Origin: a bacterium
Lineage (GTDB): Bacteria; Chloroflexota; Dormibacteria; UBA8260; Bog-877
Length of the DNA stretch: 6,855 bases
Assembly (NCBI GenBank): GCA_021791345.1
Contig: JAJYWT010000245.1
Span: 1-6,855, forward strand
Reading direction: 5' to 3'
Shown here one piece after another: positions 1-5,799 of this stretch (positions are counted from its first letter, which is position 1; each line of letters starts with the position of its first letter). The notes under the pieces were generated by a model. The model was not told where the DNA came from and ran no database searches. It saw only the letters and a list, made by a program, of their open reading frames with translations. The position numbers and the translations under genes were made by a program.

Positions 1-183
1 AGCTCGCGGCTGCCGGGGTTGCGCATGGGAGATAAAGGATCGCACCTCGACGGGGCCTGGTGTGCGCGCGCCGCGCTGGGCTCTCGGATCAGCTCGCCCG
101 GGGATCGGGCCGCCGCAGCTGGGCCAGCCGGGGAGACCGCGCCGCGGAAGGCCCGGGGCGCGCCGGCAACGCATCTGTCCGGC

Positions 184-217
184 GCCGCTGCCGGGCTAAG
201 CCCGGTGCGGGAGCGGC
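184..217. other. GC-rich two-tier hairpin upstream of the GNAT gene
   Basis: An inner stem CCGGGC (191-196) / GCCCGG (200-205) closes on a 3-nt TAA loop. An outer stem GCCGCT (184-189) / AGCGGC (212-217) encloses it, with small asymmetric internal loops. There is no T-tract, so it is not a canonical intrinsic terminator. It could still be a GC-hairpin terminator for an upstream transcript, or a protein-binding site, because it sits directly against the -10 box of the next gene. Confidence 0.45.
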
Positions 218-220
218 AGC

Positions 221-232
221 TAGACTGCCCGG
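221..232 (+). promoter_or_regulatory. -10 box for a leaderless GNAT transcript
   Basis: TAGACT at 221-226 matches the TANNNT -10 consensus. Exactly 6 nt follow before the GTG at 233, which would put the transcription start on or next to the start codon. No good -35 is visible 17 nt upstream, where the hairpin lies, and no close Shine-Dalgarno sequence precedes the GTG. Both facts suit a leaderless mRNA. Confidence 0.5.
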
Positions 233-1021
233 GTGCTCGACCGCAACCGGCTGCTGGCAGCCTACGACCTCCAGGTCCGCCCCATGGAGCACCAAGGGCT
301 CCCGCCGGGAGTCCGCGCCGAGGCCGACGGACCGATCGTGCGCGTCGTGGGCCGGAAGGAGGGGTTCGTCAGCGCGCCGCGAGAGCTGGGCCTGACCGGC
401 GGTCATTTGGACGCGTTGATCGGAAGGCAGCGCGACTTCTTCGCCGCTCGGGGCGAGGCGGTGGAGTGGAAGCTTCGGGGTCACGACCTCCCCGCGGACC
501 TGCCCGTCCGGCTCGCGGCAGCTGGATTCCTTCCCCAGGAGCAGGAGACGGTGATGATCGGCCTGGCTGAGCGGATGGCCGCAGCCGGATCGCCGCCTCC
601 GGCGGGGGTGGAGCTGCGCGAGGCGGAGGAGGAGGCTGACCTGAGGCGCATAGCGGCCATGGAGTCCGCCGTGTGGGGCGAGGACCGCAGCTGGCTCGCC
701 GATGACCTGCGGTCCCGCAAGCGAGCTGACCCCGACAGGTTGAGGATCCTCCTGGCCACCTGGGGGGATGAGGTGGTCTCGGCCGCCTGGCTGGAGTTAA
801 ACCCGGGAACGGAGTTCGCCGGACTTTGGGGCGGTTCGACGCTGGCCGGATGGCGCCGCCGCGGCATCTACAGGGCCCTGGTGGCGACCCGGGCCCGGCT
901 GGCGGTGGCCGCCGGGTACACCTACCTTCAGGTCGACGCCTCACCCGACAGCCGCCCGATCTTGGAGAGGCTGGGGATGGTCGCGGTGACCAGCACCACT
1001 CCGCACGTGTGGTCGCCCTAG
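233..1021 (+). CDS. GNAT-family N-acetyltransferase
   Basis: This 262-aa protein probably transfers an acetyl group from acetyl-CoA to an amine in the cytosol; its substrate cannot be read from the sequence. The acetyl-CoA-binding half is at the C-terminus. Around residues 199-213, WGGSTL is followed by RRRGIYRALV, matching the R-x-x-G pyrophosphate-binding loop with Tyr213 where Gly or Ala is usual. The helix that follows and the LERLGM near residues 244-249 are the usual motif-B region. The N-terminal half (VEWKLRGHD, LAAAGF at 77-99) looks like a second, degenerate GNAT-like lobe, as in other roughly 260-aa members. I chose the GTG start because a -10 box stands 6 nt before it and no better start is near. 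The gene is monocistronic and convergent with the MFS gene 577 bp away. Family is fairly sure; substrate unknown. Confidence 0.88.
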   Translation: MLDRNRLLAAYDLQVRPMEHQGLPPGVRAEADGPIVRVVGRKEGFVSAPRELGLTGGHLDALIGRQRDFFAARGEAVEWKLRGHDLPADLPVRLAAAGFLPQEQETVMIGLAERMAAAGSPPPAGVELREAEEEADLRRIAAMESAVWGEDRSWLADDLRSRKRADPDRLRILLATWGDEVVSAAWLELNPGTEFAGLWGGSTLAGWRRRGIYRALVATRARLAVAAGYTYLQVDASPDSRPILERLGMVAVTSTTPHVWSP

Positions 1022-1598
1022 CGGAGTGTTGAACCAAGCGAAGCACCCGGGGAGCGCCGTCGCGAAGTGCAAGTCCGCAGGATTCCCTCAGCACGAGAGG
1101 TCCCCGGGACTGCCCGAGCGGGCCCAGTGGGCGCCCGGACGAGGGCGATCGGGCCAAGGATGCCTCCGCGCTGCAGGGAGCGCTGGCCTGGAGCGACCTC
1201 TGGCGCAGGTGGTTCGCCATTGGGGAGCGCAGCACGCAGAGGGAGATGTGGGCGCGGATGCACCGCCCGGGGAGGTGGTGCGCCGGCCGTACCCGTAACA
1301 GGCTCTTCAAGGTGCGGGAGCCACGCCCCAACCCGAGCAGCCGCTCGTAGGCGGCGTCGATCGCCTGCGGTTCATGGAAGACACGCCCACCACGGACGAC
1401 CCGGGCAACTCCCATGGCCCCTGGTCCTGCCGCAACGTGAGCAGTTCGCAAATCACGCGAGAGGCTCCGACCTTGTGATGGACCCCGTCGGTACCACGAC
1501 ACTCTTCGGCCCCGAAGTCCTCGTCCGCAGCCCGGTCACTGACCTGTCGAACTCGAAGCCACCTCTCGGTCACGCGACTCGCCCTGCATTTGACCACT
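1022..1598. other. 577-bp intergenic gap, no confident gene
   Basis: This lies between the convergent GNAT and MFS genes. Open frames cross it on both strands, but none combines a start, a ribosome site and a protein-like composition. Two stretches look more protein-like than the rest. One is plus frame 1, open from 1033 to its stop at 1348-1350, which contains ALAWSDLWRRWF and QREMWARMH but has no ATG/GTG/TTG before 1246. The other is a minus-strand stretch near 1290-1415, which contains GRVFHEPQAIDAAYERLLGLG and runs on into unlikely sequence. They may be decayed gene fragments or chance. I see no tRNA, repeat array or IS end here. Confidence 0.5.
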
Positions 1599-1609
1599 TC
1601 AACGGTCAA
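1590..1609. terminator. Hairpin at the MFS stop codon, weak terminator candidate
   Basis: TTGACC (1590-1595) and GGTCAA (1604-1609) can pair as a 6-bp stem with an 8-nt loop. The stem straddles the TGA stop of the MFS gene (1599-1601). No T-run follows on the minus strand, so intrinsic termination is doubtful; an mRNA-stabilising 3' stem is equally possible. Confidence 0.25.
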
Positions 1610-3026
1610 CTTCCAGCTGGGGGAGCTGCGCAAGAGCGGAGCGGCGGGGACGCAGCAGCACGAGTCCCCCCACCGCCGAGCCGAGAGAGAAGCCAGCGAT
1701 GGCGAGCCACCCGTGGCGGAACGCATGGAGGGCTTGCACGCCGCCGTGCTCGGAACCGAGTACCGCTATGAGCATGGCGACGCCGACGGCCAGGCCGACT
1801 TGGCGGACCATATTCAACGCGGCGGACCCGGTCGCATACGACTCTGGAGGAAGTGATGCCGCGCCAGCGGCCATGAAGGTCGGAAGGGTGAGCCCGACGC
1901 CCGCCCCGGTGAGGAGGGTGCCGGGAAGGACTCCGGTCAAGTAGTCGGGGGTGAGACCGATGCGAGTTGCCCACCACAGATTTCCCAACAGGTAGATCGC
2001 CGAGCCGAGGGCGATCACCCGTCCCGGGCCAAGCCTCGGGATCGCTCGTGACGCCACGAAGAAGGCGAATACCGGCACCAGGAGTGGGCCGGGGGCGAAC
2101 GCGAGGCCGGCCTCGAGCGCCGACCAGCCCCACACGTCTTGCATCCAAAGTACGACGGAGAGGACCATCGCCCCGAAGGCAACGGAAAACAGCAGACCCA
2201 CGATCGACGAGCCTGAAAACGCCCGGACCCGGAAGAGCTTGGGGTCGAGCAGCGGGTTGCGGTGACGCAGGGTGTGCGCGGTGGCGCCGCCCAAGAGCAC
2301 GATCGACGCCGCGAGTGAGCCTGCGACGCCCGCCGATCCCCAACCCCACGCGTTGGCCTCGACGAGGCCAAGCGAGAGCGCTCCGACACCGAAGGTGACG
2401 AGCAGCGCGGCGAGGACATCTGGCGCCAGCACCTGGCGACCCGGTACCGACGGCAGCCGGCGCCATCCGACGACAAGCGCAACGATCCCGACGGGCACGT
2501 TCACCAGGAACACCAACCGCCACGACGTGGCGACGAGGAACCCGCCGATTACCGGGCCCAGGCCGGCGGCGATGCCGCCGACCGCGGTCCAGGCCCGGAC
2601 CGCCCCGGCTCGCTTGGCCTCCGGCGTGGTGGCCAGCACGAGCGAGAGCGACGTCGGCGTCAGCAGCGCGGCCCCCACCGCTTGGATCACACGGAACACG
2701 ACGAGCACGGTGAGCGACGGCGCCGCAGCGCATGCGGCGGACGCCGCGGTGAAGACGAGGACGCCGAGGAGGAACGCCAGGTCCCCCTGGCGCCGTTCGG
2801 CGAGGCGGCCGAGTACCACCAGCGCTGATGCGTACACGATCGAGTAGCCGTTGAGCACCCACGACAGCGAACCGAGCGATGCCTGGTGAAGGTCGCGGGC
2901 GATGCTCGGCAGAGCCAGGTTGACGATGAACAGATCAAGGCTGGCCAAGACGACGCCGGCACAGACGATCGCGAGCACGAGCGGCGGCGAGGCGTCGCCC
3001 CTCCGCATCTCACTTAGGTTTCTCAT
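1599..3026 (-). CDS. MFS multidrug exporter, DHA2 (14-TM) family
   Basis: A 475-aa inner-membrane antiporter expected to expel drugs or other hydrophobic toxins using the proton gradient. The DHA2 signatures are clear and in order. LDLFIVNLALP (30-40) is motif D1 in TM1. GRLAERRQGD (73-82) is motif A between TM2 and TM3, with Glu77 for the usual Asp. RVIQAVGAA with Arg112 is motif B. The antiporter motif C is G-x-x-x-GP-x-x-GG ending at Gly162, followed by WRLVFLVNVPVG (169-180). Length and about 14 hydrophobic segments fit the EmrB/QacA group. The ATG at 3024-3026 was chosen because a -10 TAGTAT lies 8 nt upstream; an in-frame ATG at residue 7 is an alternative. It is divergent from an HxlR regulator, a common local-control arrangement. 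Family is sure; substrate cannot be told. Confidence 0.95.
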   Translation of the reverse strand: MRNLSEMRRGDASPPLVLAIVCAGVVLASLDLFIVNLALPSIARDLHQASLGSLSWVLNGYSIVYASALVVLGRLAERRQGDLAFLLGVLVFTAASAACAAAPSLTVLVVFRVIQAVGAALLTPTSLSLVLATTPEAKRAGAVRAWTAVGGIAAGLGPVIGGFLVATSWRLVFLVNVPVGIVALVVGWRRLPSVPGRQVLAPDVLAALLVTFGVGALSLGLVEANAWGWGSAGVAGSLAASIVLLGGATAHTLRHRNPLLDPKLFRVRAFSGSSIVGLLFSVAFGAMVLSVVLWMQDVWGWSALEAGLAFAPGPLLVPVFAFFVASRAIPRLGPGRVIALGSAIYLLGNLWWATRIGLTPDYLTGVLPGTLLTGAGVGLTLPTFMAAGAASLPPESYATGSAALNMVRQVGLAVGVAMLIAVLGSEHGGVQALHAFRHGWLAIAGFSLGSAVGGLVLLRPRRSALAQLPQLEVDR

Positions 3027-3034
3027 AGCCAGAG

Positions 3035-3040
3035 ATACTA
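3035..3040 (-). promoter_or_regulatory. -10 box of the MFS gene
   Basis: On the minus strand TAGTAT occupies 3040-3035, 8 nt before the ATG. A possible -35, CTGACT (3065-3060), lies 19 bp further upstream and falls inside the hxlR -10 side of the intergenic region. The two divergent promoters would therefore overlap, and one bound regulator could block both. Confidence 0.5.
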
Positions 3041-3045
3041 GCGGA

Positions 3046-3070
3046 CTTAGGGTTGCTTGAGTCAGCTAAG
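3046..3070. promoter_or_regulatory. Candidate HxlR operator between the divergent genes
   Basis: CTTAG (3046-3050) and CTAAG (3066-3070) form an inverted repeat with a 15-bp gap, so the half-sites are two DNA turns apart. A third copy, ACTTAGG at 3012-3018, directly repeats ACTTAGG at 3045-3051 and lies just inside the MFS coding region. The sites flank both promoters. HxlR proteins bind as dimers to inverted repeats near their own divergent targets, so autoregulation and control of the exporter are plausible. The half-sites are short and could be chance. Confidence 0.35.
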
Positions 3071-3072
3071 AT
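3067..3072 (+). promoter_or_regulatory. -10 box of the hxlR-family gene
   Basis: TAAGAT at 3067-3072 is followed by 7 nt and then the ATG at 3080, the spacing of a leaderless transcript. It argues for the start at 3080 over the in-frame TTG at 3053 or ATG at 3071, which would lie upstream of or inside the -10 box. No strong -35 is seen. Confidence 0.45.
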
Positions 3073-3079
3073 GGTCGGG

Positions 3080-3664
3080 ATGTCGAGGCCCGACGGTGAC
3101 CAGCGCGTCGCGCTACCGCAGCCCGATCCTGGCGTGGCTCAGCACATCACCTTGACCGGCCCCCTGGCCGACCGTGACTCGTGGCGGGCCGATGCCTGCC
3201 CGATCGTCGCCGCGCTCGATGTCCTCGGCACCCGCTCGGCCTTCGTCATCCTGCGCGAGGCGTTCTACGGGGCCAGCCGCTTCGAGCAGTTCGTCAAGCG
3301 TACGCAACTCTCCGAGCCGGTGATGGCCACCAGGCTGAAGGAGCTGACCGAGGTCGGCGTGCTCGCCAAGGAGCCCTATCGCGAGCCGGGGGAGCGGACG
3401 CGCAACGCCTATCGACTCACTGAGAAGGGCGCTGAGCTCCTGCCCGCTTTGACCGCGTTGTTCTCATGGGGTAGCCGTTGGCAGCTGTCCGGCCCCCAGC
3501 AAGTGGAACTGGCCCACGCCGACTGCGGGGGCCTGGTGACCTCGGTGCTGCAATGCGAGCACGGGCACCCGGTCGACGCGGGGGCCGTAGAGCTCCGGTC
3601 GATGCACCGGCGGCGCGAACTGGTCGTTCAGGGTCGAGCCGGAGAACGACCCACGCGGGCCTGA
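3080..3664 (+). CDS. HxlR-family winged-helix transcriptional regulator
   Basis: A 194-aa regulator expected to act as a DNA-binding dimer that controls itself and the divergent MFS exporter. The HxlR domain spans about residues 38-135: CPIVAALDVLGTRSAFVILRE, then RFEQFVKRTQLSEPVMATRLKEL as the recognition region, then a wing and YRLTEKGAELLPAL. Cys40 sits just before helix 1, near where the redox- or aldehyde-sensing Cys lies in known members such as HypR and YodB. The protein is longer than the usual 110-130 aa. A C-terminal tail (about 145-194) carries HADCGG (Cys149) and CEHGHPV (Cys159, His161, His163), which resembles the zinc-ribbon-like tail of some long HxlR proteins with a cysteine missing. 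ATG 3080 was preferred because of the -10 box 7 nt before it; TTG 3053 and ATG 3071 are alternatives. Confidence 0.9.
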   Translation: MSRPDGDQRVALPQPDPGVAQHITLTGPLADRDSWRADACPIVAALDVLGTRSAFVILREAFYGASRFEQFVKRTQLSEPVMATRLKELTEVGVLAKEPYREPGERTRNAYRLTEKGAELLPALTALFSWGSRWQLSGPQQVELAHADCGGLVTSVLQCEHGHPVDAGAVELRSMHRRRELVVQGRAGERPTRA

Positions 3665-3694
3665 ACCCCTCCCAGAACCATCAGCTCGCGTGCA

Positions 3695-3725
3695 GTGACC
3701 ACGGTCCCACCACCGTGATGGTCAC
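3695..3725. terminator. Candidate bidirectional terminator between convergent genes
   Basis: GTGACC (3695-3700) plus ACGGT (3701-3705) pair with ACCGT (3712-3716) and GGTCAC (3720-3725). This gives 11 bp with a 6-nt loop and a 3-nt GAT bulge. It lies in the 83-bp gap between the convergent hxlR and VOC genes, where a shared terminator is expected. There is no U-tract on either strand, so its efficiency is uncertain. Confidence 0.5.
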
Positions 3726-3747
3726 GACTTGCCGTGTCACCGTCGTC

Positions 3748-4122
3748 TCACGCCTTGGAGTGGATCGTGACGATGTACCCGTCTGGGTCGCGGAACGAGA
3801 ACTGCACTCCGAACGGGCCCTCGGTCGGCTCGGCCACGATTGGTATTCCCTGCTGCACCAGGCGCGCGTGCAGCCCGGTTGCGTCTTCGTTGTGGAACCA
3901 CACCCCTATACCCGCGCCGAGCTGGCCGATCGCGTCGAGGTCCACGCCGGGCAATGGGTCGCGTACTGCGAACGCCACGCCCCCGGCGGAAAACACTGCC
4001 GCAGTCGGGTTCGGTGCAGGGAGCCGCTTGAGTCCGACCGTTTCCTCGTAGAATCGTGCGGACACTTCCCGGTCGCGCACCTGGAACGAGACAAAGTCGG
4101 GTCCGGTCGTCGTAGCTGTCAT
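3748..4122 (-). CDS. VOC-superfamily protein (glyoxalase/bleomycin-resistance fold), metal ligands absent
   Basis: A 124-aa single-unit VOC protein, the normal length for this superfamily, made of two beta-alpha-beta-beta-beta modules. Module 1 begins FVSFQVRD (10-17) and runs into RFYEETVGL; module 2 begins GVWFHNED (73-80) and ends FRDPDGYIVTI (110-120). Aligned with metal-dependent members, the His of H-V-x-L-x-V-x-D is Phe10 in module 1 and Gly73 in module 2, and the C-terminal Glu after DPDGN is Thr119. No metal site seems intact. That argues against a glyoxalase I or dioxygenase and favours a ligand-binding role, as in bleomycin-binding resistance proteins; this is inference. The ATG is supported by AGGGG 7 nt upstream (4130-4134), unlike its leaderless neighbours. 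It is divergent from marR, with which it shares two palindromes. A glyoxalase-like enzyme with atypical ligands remains possible. Confidence 0.9.
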   Translation of the reverse strand: MTATTTGPDFVSFQVRDREVSARFYEETVGLKRLPAPNPTAAVFSAGGVAFAVRDPLPGVDLDAIGQLGAGIGVWFHNEDATGLHARLVQQGIPIVAEPTEGPFGVQFSFRDPDGYIVTIHSKA

Positions 4123-4129
4123 CCAAGTT

Positions 4130-4134
4130 CCCCT
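4130..4134 (-). promoter_or_regulatory. Ribosome binding site of the VOC gene
   Basis: On the minus strand AGGGG (4134-4130) precedes the ATG (4122-4120) by 7 nt. It is a clear Shine-Dalgarno site on a predicted leader of about 30 nt, and fixes this start. Confidence 0.7.
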
Positions 4135-4147
4135 AGTTGGCCGCTCA

Positions 4148-4175
4148 TCTCAGCGTCAATAGTTTGACACTGAGA
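4148..4175. promoter_or_regulatory. MarR-type operator 1, 28-bp interrupted palindrome
   Basis: The core is GTCAA (4155-4159), TAGT, TTGAC (4164-4168). Outer arms TCTCAG (4148-4153) and CTGAGA (4170-4175) extend the dyad to 28 bp with only one mismatched pair (4154/4169). Eleven base pairs of symmetry are far beyond chance in so small a region. MarR dimers usually bind such palindromes within their own divergent promoter. It covers the -35 of the marR promoter and the -10 of the VOC promoter. Confidence 0.75.
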
Positions 4176-4189
4176 CGTCGGTCTGTCAA
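4161..4189 (-). promoter_or_regulatory. VOC gene promoter
   Basis: On the minus strand the -35 TTGACA (4189-4184) is a perfect consensus match. It is separated by 17 bp from a weak -10 CAAACT (4166-4161), which keeps the most conserved A2 and T6. Transcription would begin near 4154, giving a leader of about 31 nt that contains the ribosome site. The -35 lies in operator 2 and the -10 in operator 1. Confidence 0.5.
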
Positions 4190-4192
4190 GCT
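4164..4192 (+). promoter_or_regulatory. marR gene promoter, leaderless type
   Basis: The -35 TTGACA (4164-4169) is a perfect consensus match. A 17-bp spacer leads to CAAGCT (4187-4192), a weak -10 keeping A2 and T6, and the ATG follows after exactly 6 nt (4199). It mirrors the VOC promoter: -35 in operator 1, -10 in operator 2. Confidence 0.5.
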
Positions 4193-4198
4193 TTTGAC
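4185..4198. promoter_or_regulatory. MarR-type operator 2, 14-bp palindrome abutting the marR start
   Basis: GTCAA (4185-4189), GCTT, TTGAC (4194-4198) repeats the core of operator 1 and ends on the base before the marR ATG. Its centre (4191.5) is exactly 30 bp, about three helical turns, from the centre of operator 1 (4161.5), so two dimers would sit on the same DNA face. It lacks the outer TCTCAG arms and may bind more weakly. Confidence 0.7.
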
Positions 4199-4639
4199 AT
4201 GAAAGACGGGTCCCTGACCGCTCCGGAGGAGCTGGGTGTGCTGATCAAGGCAACCCAAGCGATTCTTCACCAGCGCATGGATGACGTCCTGCGTCCGTTA
4301 GAGCTGAGCGTGCCGCAGTACGCCTGCCTCCAGGCGCTCCACGACAGCCCCGGCATCACCAGCTCCGAACTCGCTCGGCGCGCTTTCGTCTCGCGCCAGG
4401 CCATGAACGTGCTCCTGCTGGGGCTCGAAGCGCGAGGGCTCGTCGAACGCTCGGACGACCCGGGCCCCAGGCGTGAACGAGCGGCGGCCCTCACCGCCAC
4501 CGCCACGGCACTCGTCCGTCACGCGCGGGCCGAGGTCGCCGCGGTCGCGGCACGGATGACCAGCGATCTCGCCGCTGCCGATCTCATCCAGCTTCGGGCG
4601 CTGCTCACCACCTGCCGCGACCGGCTCCTCACCCTCTGA
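4199..4639 (+). CDS. MarR-family transcriptional regulator
   Basis: A 146-aa winged-helix dimer, the normal length for MarR proteins, probably a ligand-released repressor of itself and of the divergent VOC gene. Helices at about 10-35 and 105-145 form the dimer interface. The DNA-binding core is LSVPQYACLQALHDSPGIT (36-54), then SSELARRAFVSRQAMNVLLLGLEARGLV (55-82) with the recognition helix at about 65-77. The wing reads RSDDPGPRRERAAALTATA (84-102), matching the usual D-x-R-x-x-x-x-x-LT pattern. No cysteine lies near the N-terminus; the two present are Cys43 and Cys139, so an OhrR-type N-terminal thiol switch is unlikely. Start: ATG 4199, directly after operator 2 and 6 nt after a weak -10. 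The ligand is unknown. Confidence 0.93.
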   Translation: MKDGSLTAPEELGVLIKATQAILHQRMDDVLRPLELSVPQYACLQALHDSPGITSSELARRAFVSRQAMNVLLLGLEARGLVERSDDPGPRRERAAALTATATALVRHARAEVAAVAARMTSDLAAADLIQLRALLTTCRDRLLTL

Positions 4640-4739
4640 CAACGAGCCAAGCCACCCCCGTTGCGCGCGGCGGCAGTCGGGCAAGCGTCCCACTCAAACC
4701 CTCATCCATCGTGTCGCGGGTCGAGTAAGACTCGTGGCG

Positions 4740-4813
<74 letters not shown>

Positions 4814-4828
4814 CGGAGCCAGCAGACA

Positions 4829-4834
4829 AGTCTA
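4829..4834 (-). promoter_or_regulatory. Possible tRNA-Val promoter (-10)
   Basis: On the minus strand TAGACT (4834-4829) lies 15 nt before the tRNA 5' end, in the 38-bp gap after the stop of the secreted-protein gene. It is the same hexamer as in front of the GNAT gene. No convincing -35 is visible, since the expected place overlaps the end of the upstream coding region. Read-through from the envelope genes is the alternative. Confidence 0.4.
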
Positions 4835-4851
4835 TCCGACCTGCCAGGGGC

Positions 4852-5799
4852 CTACCCGAGGTCGGCCTGGACCTGCTGAACCGGATACGGGAGCGACGCT
4901 TGGACCGTGAGGGTGCCCACCCGGACGCTGGCCAGCGGATGGACCGCCACCCCATCCGACCAGAACCCGGACGCCGTGACCGCATAGGTCACTACCGCCC
5001 GGATGACGCCGTGAGCTTCGGCCACCTGGGGGATCCAGGGGAGCTGGATGCCGGACGTCCCGTCCGGCCAGAACCAGGTGGTTGCTTCCGGGTTCGCCTG
5101 CACCACCCAGACCACATGAAGAAGCTCGCCCGGGTCGCCATCACCCAGGTCGGGCGCCGACGTGTTGATGGTGGCGTACTGGATTATCGGCGTGGGGTCT
5201 ATGGCGACCGTGACCGGAACCCCCACTACGCCAGGCGGTGGAGGGCTCGCGGTCAGGGTCTCCGCAGGGAGGTCCTTCTCTACGGCGGCCAGGAGGCCGG
5301 TGGGGTCGAGCCCCGGTGTGCAGCTGGCAGGCTTGACTCCCGGTGGACAGGGGCTGGGGCTCCGGGGCTTGCTCGCGACTCCGGTGTAGCGGATCACGCC
5401 CGGGCTGCCGCAGGAGACGCTCCAGTCCCAGCCGTTGTCCTGGATCGGAGTGGAGTAGAGGATGGGGACCCGCTGCCCGGCCTGCGTCCAGAAGCTCCCA
5501 TCCCAGGTCCACCCGTCCTTGGAAGTCCCCGTGGCCCACTGGGTGACCGAGTAGGGCGTGCAGGTGGGCACGGCGACCGGGGCGAAGAGGATCCATGGAT
5601 GGTCCCTCGCCGGCTTGGTCGGAGCAGATGGGCCTTGCACGGCAACGCAGGTGCCGCCGAACGAGACCCCTCCGGCGCTGCCAGAGCAGCCCACGGTAGG
5701 GCCGGGGCCGATGTTGTTAGCGAGCACCGGTGCGCTGGCGAGGCCCCCTCCGGCCACGAGGGTGCCCAAAAGACCGGTCAGCCAGATCCGAGATCGCAT
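4852..5799 (-). CDS. Secreted Cys- and Trp-rich protein of unknown function
   Basis: I do not recognise a family for this 315-aa protein. From the ATG at 5797-5799 a Sec signal peptide is clear: RSR n-region, hydrophobic core WLTGLLGTLVAGGGLA, and a signal peptidase I site after APVLA (residue 27). The mature protein holds six cysteines (38, 51, 80, 130, 151, 160), an even number that fits disulfides. Residues 88-126 are Trp/Gly-rich (GWTWDGSFW, NGWDW). A Pro/Ser-rich linker lies near 145-192. The beta-rich C-terminal domain (195-315) includes TWFWPDGTSGIQLPW. There is no membrane anchor or sortase motif, so it is probably released or wall-associated. Its start lies 22 nt inside the 3' end of the lipoprotein gene, suggesting coupled translation and a shared job. 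An in-frame GTG at 5838 would add 13 residues and blur the signal peptide; neither start has an obvious Shine-Dalgarno site. Confidence 0.72.
   Translation of the reverse strand: MRSRIWLTGLLGTLVAGGGLASAPVLANNIGPGPTVGCSGSAGGVSFGGTCVAVQGPSAPTKPARDHPWILFAPVAVPTCTPYSVTQWATGTSKDGWTWDGSFWTQAGQRVPILYSTPIQDNGWDWSVSCGSPGVIRYTGVASKPRSPSPCPPGVKPASCTPGLDPTGLLAAVEKDLPAETLTASPPPPGVVGVPVTVAIDPTPIIQYATINTSAPDLGDGDPGELLHVVWVVQANPEATTWFWPDGTSGIQLPWIPQVAEAHGVIRAVVTYAVTASGFWSDGVAVHPLASVRVGTLTVQASLPYPVQQVQADLG

Larger units (their letters stand above)
1..232. other. Left edge without a confident gene
   Basis: No convincing gene lies here. In the third plus frame a short open stretch from the window edge reads LAAAGVAHGR and stops at TAA (33-35). 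It could be the last residues of a gene that begins outside the window, but ten residues are too few to claim one. Longer open frames on both strands are Arg/Pro/Gly-rich and look like chance frames in GC-rich DNA. The right end holds a strong hairpin and the promoter of the acetyltransferase gene. Confidence 0.4.

Noticed and set aside
369..1502. Long minus-strand open frame (377 codons) across the GNAT gene and the gap
   Set aside because: It is antisense to a convincing GNAT gene, rich in Arg, Pro and Ser, and has no ribosome site; typical of chance open frames in GC-rich DNA.
1590..1609. TTGACC/GGTCAA dyad as a further MarR operator
   Set aside because: The half-sites are in the opposite order to those at the marR promoter, the spacing differs, and it lies at a gene 3' end.
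1606..2862. Second long minus-strand frame inside the MFS gene
   Set aside because: It is an Arg/Pro-rich off-frame reading of the exporter gene; the frame ending at 1599 carries all the DHA2 motifs.
3053..3079. TTG 3053 or ATG 3071 as the HxlR start
   Set aside because: They lie before or within the likely -10 box TAAGAT, and the extra residues add nothing to the domain.
4722..4734. CGAGT-AAG-ACTCG hairpin just downstream of the tRNA as a terminator
   Set aside because: The stem is only 5 bp and no T-run follows in either direction; too weak to call.
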